A stretch of DNA of 13,926 nucleotides, from positions 1-13,926 of the forward strand of contig JACIWG010000028.1 of the NCBI GenBank assembly GCA_014361085.1. The letters run 5' to 3'. Origin of the DNA: Nitrososphaeria archaeon. Lineage in GTDB: Archaea; Thermoproteota; Nitrososphaeria; JACIWG01. The notes beneath the pieces were generated by a model. That model made no database searches. It saw only the letters and a list, made by a program, of their open reading frames with translations, and had not been told where the DNA came from. This document shows, in pieces, positions 12,561 through 13,926 of the stretch; within the stretch, counting starts at the first letter, position 1; every line of letters starts with the position of its first letter. A program made the translations under genes and the position numbers.

Positions 12561-13208
12561 ATGTCTCTAAATGATCTAGTAGTCGGTCTTGCCGTGGGCT
12601 CCTTTGCTACTGGTATTATAAGTTTTCTAATATATAGAATTAGAGTTAAAAAGCAATCTAAAATAAGCTATTCTACACCACCAACTAAACAATTAACAAT
12701 TCCTGAAGAAGAAGCTAAAAGTGCTAAGCAAGAAGTAAAAACTTTATTGCTTGAAAAGGATCTTTTAAGTAGTGCAATAACCCGTGTATTTGAGCTGGAA
12801 GCACAGGACCAAATTTCAAAGGACGAAAGAGATTTTCTAGTTAAAAAGTACAAAGAGCAATTACAAGAAGTAGATAAAAAGCTTGAAAATTTAGAACTAA
12901 TAATAGAAGTAAGTGAACTTGAAAATCTGAGAAATGAACTTGTAAATTTACTCTCTAGAAAGATTGATGAAGTTGATAAAAAGCTTGAAAAAGCCATCAA
13001 CAGACTTGATGTACAAAAAATAAAATCCACTCCACAAATACCTTCATCAGAAAAAGTTACACAACCTACACAACCACCAACTAAAGTTGAAAAAAGGCCC
13101 CCTAGGCCACTTGAGTCTTCTATAGAAAGAGAACTCAAACGTTACCGAGAAGAAATACTAAAGGCTCTGGAAAAGTTGGAACAAATTGATGTGGAGGAGA
13201 CTAGCTAG
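12561..13208 (+). CDS. Membrane-anchored coiled-coil protein of unknown function
   Basis: This 215-residue protein is one I do not recognise. Residues 5-25 (DLVVGLAVGSFATGIISFLIY) form a single hydrophobic helix near the N-terminus, followed by RIRVKKQSK, so the bulk probably faces the cytoplasm. Residues 55-155 are acidic-basic heptad-rich coiled coil, including VFELEAQDQISKDERDFL and a twice-used EVDKKLE. Residues 156-190 are a proline/threonine-rich linker (PPTKVEKRPPRP), and a last helix (about 191-212) is strongly charged. It looks like a scaffold or tether. The ATG at 12561 has a TATA box at leaderless distance. Its TAG is immediately followed by the TTG of rpiA, with no base between. 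Confidence 0.75.
   Translation: MSLNDLVVGLAVGSFATGIISFLIYRIRVKKQSKISYSTPPTKQLTIPEEEAKSAKQEVKTLLLEKDLLSSAITRVFELEAQDQISKDERDFLVKKYKEQLQEVDKKLENLELIIEVSELENLRNELVNLLSRKIDEVDKKLEKAINRLDVQKIKSTPQIPSSEKVTQPTQPPTKVEKRPPRPLESSIERELKRYREEILKALEKLEQIDVEETS
12867..12991 (+). repeat. Internal 23-nt direct repeat in the coiled-coil gene
   Basis: The stretches 12867-12889 and 12969-12991 are identical except for one base. They are in frame, 102 nt apart, and encode EVDKKLEN and EVDKKLEK. The near-identity at the nucleotide level hints at an internal duplication of a coiled-coil segment of about 34 residues. Confidence 0.6.
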
Positions 13209-13889
13209 TTGTCCTTTTCAACCATTTTTTTAGAAATTGCTAAATCCTTAATAGACGAAATAAGAAAGTCAAAAATTGTAGGTGTAGGCAGTGGAAGGAC
13301 AGTGTCAGCGTTTCTAGACAACCTTTCTATTATCTGTAAAAATGGCACAAAATATCTCCCAACTTCATATCAAATATTACTTAAATTAAAAGAAAACGGC
13401 TTAGAAGTCACTGACACTATAACTTCTGGGGAAATTGACTTGTATATAGACAGCGTAGACCAAATTGAAGAAAAAACCTTTTTTTCTATAAAGGGTGGCG
13501 GCGGCGCCCTTTTAAAAGAAAAGATTTTAATGTACAATTCAAAAAAGATAATTCTGTTAGTTCAAAATAAAAAATTTGTAAGCAAACTAGGTACTGATTG
13601 TCCAGTACCAATAGAAGTGTCCCCATTCTCTATCAATTTTATTTCAAATTATCTGAAAAAAATTAATGGTGTACCAGAAATAAGAAAGGACATAAGAGGT
13701 TTTCCAATTTTTACAGAAAATGGGAACATGCTATTGGATGTAACTTTTAAAGAAATAACTGACCCACCTAACATAGAAAAAGAAATAAAATTACAACCCG
13801 GTGTAATTGAAGTCGGCTTATTTACAAAAAAACCTTCAAAAATCTATTTAATAAATGATAAAGGGTTTAAAATAATCAATCTAGACTAA
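13209..13889 (+). CDS. rpiA: Ribose-5-phosphate isomerase A
   Basis: RpiA interconverts ribose 5-phosphate and ribulose 5-phosphate, supplying ribose for nucleotides. The 226-residue protein has the phosphate loop GVGSGRTVSAFL (25-36), the catalytic segment YIDSVDQIEE (79-88) and KGGGGALLKEKI (95-106), and ends in the family's GLF turn (EVGLF, 201-205). D81, D84, K95 and E104 match the catalytic residues. The usual DGADEVD motif is degenerate here (DSVDQIE), so fold and catalytic acids remain but the loop varies. The start is TTG at 13209, directly after the preceding TAG, with GGAGGAG at 13193-13199. A T-rich stretch follows the stop at 13897-13902. Confidence 0.92.
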   Translation: MSFSTIFLEIAKSLIDEIRKSKIVGVGSGRTVSAFLDNLSIICKNGTKYLPTSYQILLKLKENGLEVTDTITSGEIDLYIDSVDQIEEKTFFSIKGGGGALLKEKILMYNSKKIILLVQNKKFVSKLGTDCPVPIEVSPFSINFISNYLKKINGVPEIRKDIRGFPIFTENGNMLLDVTFKEITDPPNIEKEIKLQPGVIEVGLFTKKPSKIYLINDKGFKIINLD

Positions 13890-13895
13890 ATTAAT

Positions 13896-13902
13896 AAGTT
13901 TT
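13896..13902 (+). terminator. Possible T-rich terminator after rpiA
   Basis: A short AGTTTTC run lies shortly after the rpiA stop, in an otherwise A/T-rich tail. Archaeal terminators are T-runs, but this one is short and the window ends soon after. Confidence 0.25.
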
Positions 13903-13926
13903 CTAAAAAATATTCAAAAAATATAG

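Noticed and set aside
12668..13138. Serine-rich minus-strand frame of 156 codons opposite the coiled-coil gene
   Set aside because: Low-complexity Ser/Phe/Leu content is what the complement of Lys/Glu-rich codons gives; no independent evidence.
13494..13514. GC-rich GGTGGCGGCGGCGCCC followed by a TTTT run in rpiA, looking like an intrinsic terminator
   Set aside because: It encodes the conserved KGGGGALL active-site loop, and archaea do not rely on hairpin terminators.

Overview
The window is AT-rich archaeal chromosome, packed with single-copy information-processing genes. Archaeal markers are glycerol-1-phosphate dehydrogenase, a diphthamide synthase pair, aCPSF1, TFS, Csl4, FEN1, L15e, L37e, aEF1-beta and a tRNA-Lys(CTT) with a bulge-helix-bulge intron. 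The dph2-csl4-rpoL-tfs order, a short L15e and a divergent Rpb11 suggest a TACK-side archaeon (Thermoproteota in the broad sense). That placement is inference from remembered families, not from a tree. I see no phage, transposon, CRISPR array or defence island.

Layout. Positions 1-166 (-) hold the 5' end of dphB, cut by the window edge. A tRNA-Lys with a 16-nt intron (289-378, +) and a DUF371 gene (+) follow. The DUF371 gene converges on a minus-strand operon transcribed from about 2914 down to 884: a possible tiny leader ORF, a small winged-helix-like protein, fen1 and pcm, each overlapping the next. On the plus strand, 3027-4149 is a geranylgeranyl reductase-family gene broken by a +1 frameshift. 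It is followed by a tiny two-zinc-finger protein of the HVO_2753 type and aEF1-beta, which converge with rpl15e (-). Divergent from rpl15e is the operon dph2-csl4-rpoL-tfs (5108-7308, +). Then come egsA (-) and, divergently, psmB with the aCPSF1/FttA gene (+). aCPSF1 converges with a SepF/DUF552-family gene (-). A PUA/MCT-1-like gene (-) diverges from LSm-rpl37e (+). The window ends with a membrane-anchored coiled-coil protein directly followed by rpiA (+). No gene-free stretch exceeds 300 bases; the longest (about 2832-3026) contains the tiny ORF and two promoters.

How the genes work together. Transcription elongation and termination (Rpb11, TFS, aCPSF1), RNA decay and binding (Csl4, LSm, aCPSF1) and translation (L15e, L37e, aEF1-beta, PUA protein, tRNA-Lys, and diphthamide modification of EF2 by Dph2 and DphB) dominate. 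Proteasome, replication/repair (FEN1), protein repair (PCM), ether-lipid synthesis (EgsA and the broken reductase) and pentose metabolism (RpiA) complete the set.

The most notable signals are architectural. Three of four convergent gene pairs interlock their stop codons within exactly four bases. Five genes have a TATA-like box 26-29 nt before an ATG, consistent with leaderless mRNAs, whereas TTG starts occur in genes with a Shine-Dalgarno-like sequence. A 14-nt ribosome-binding/start sequence is repeated at two successive genes. The reductase gene is disrupted while its promoter still looks intact. I did not find a convincing new multi-gene system.
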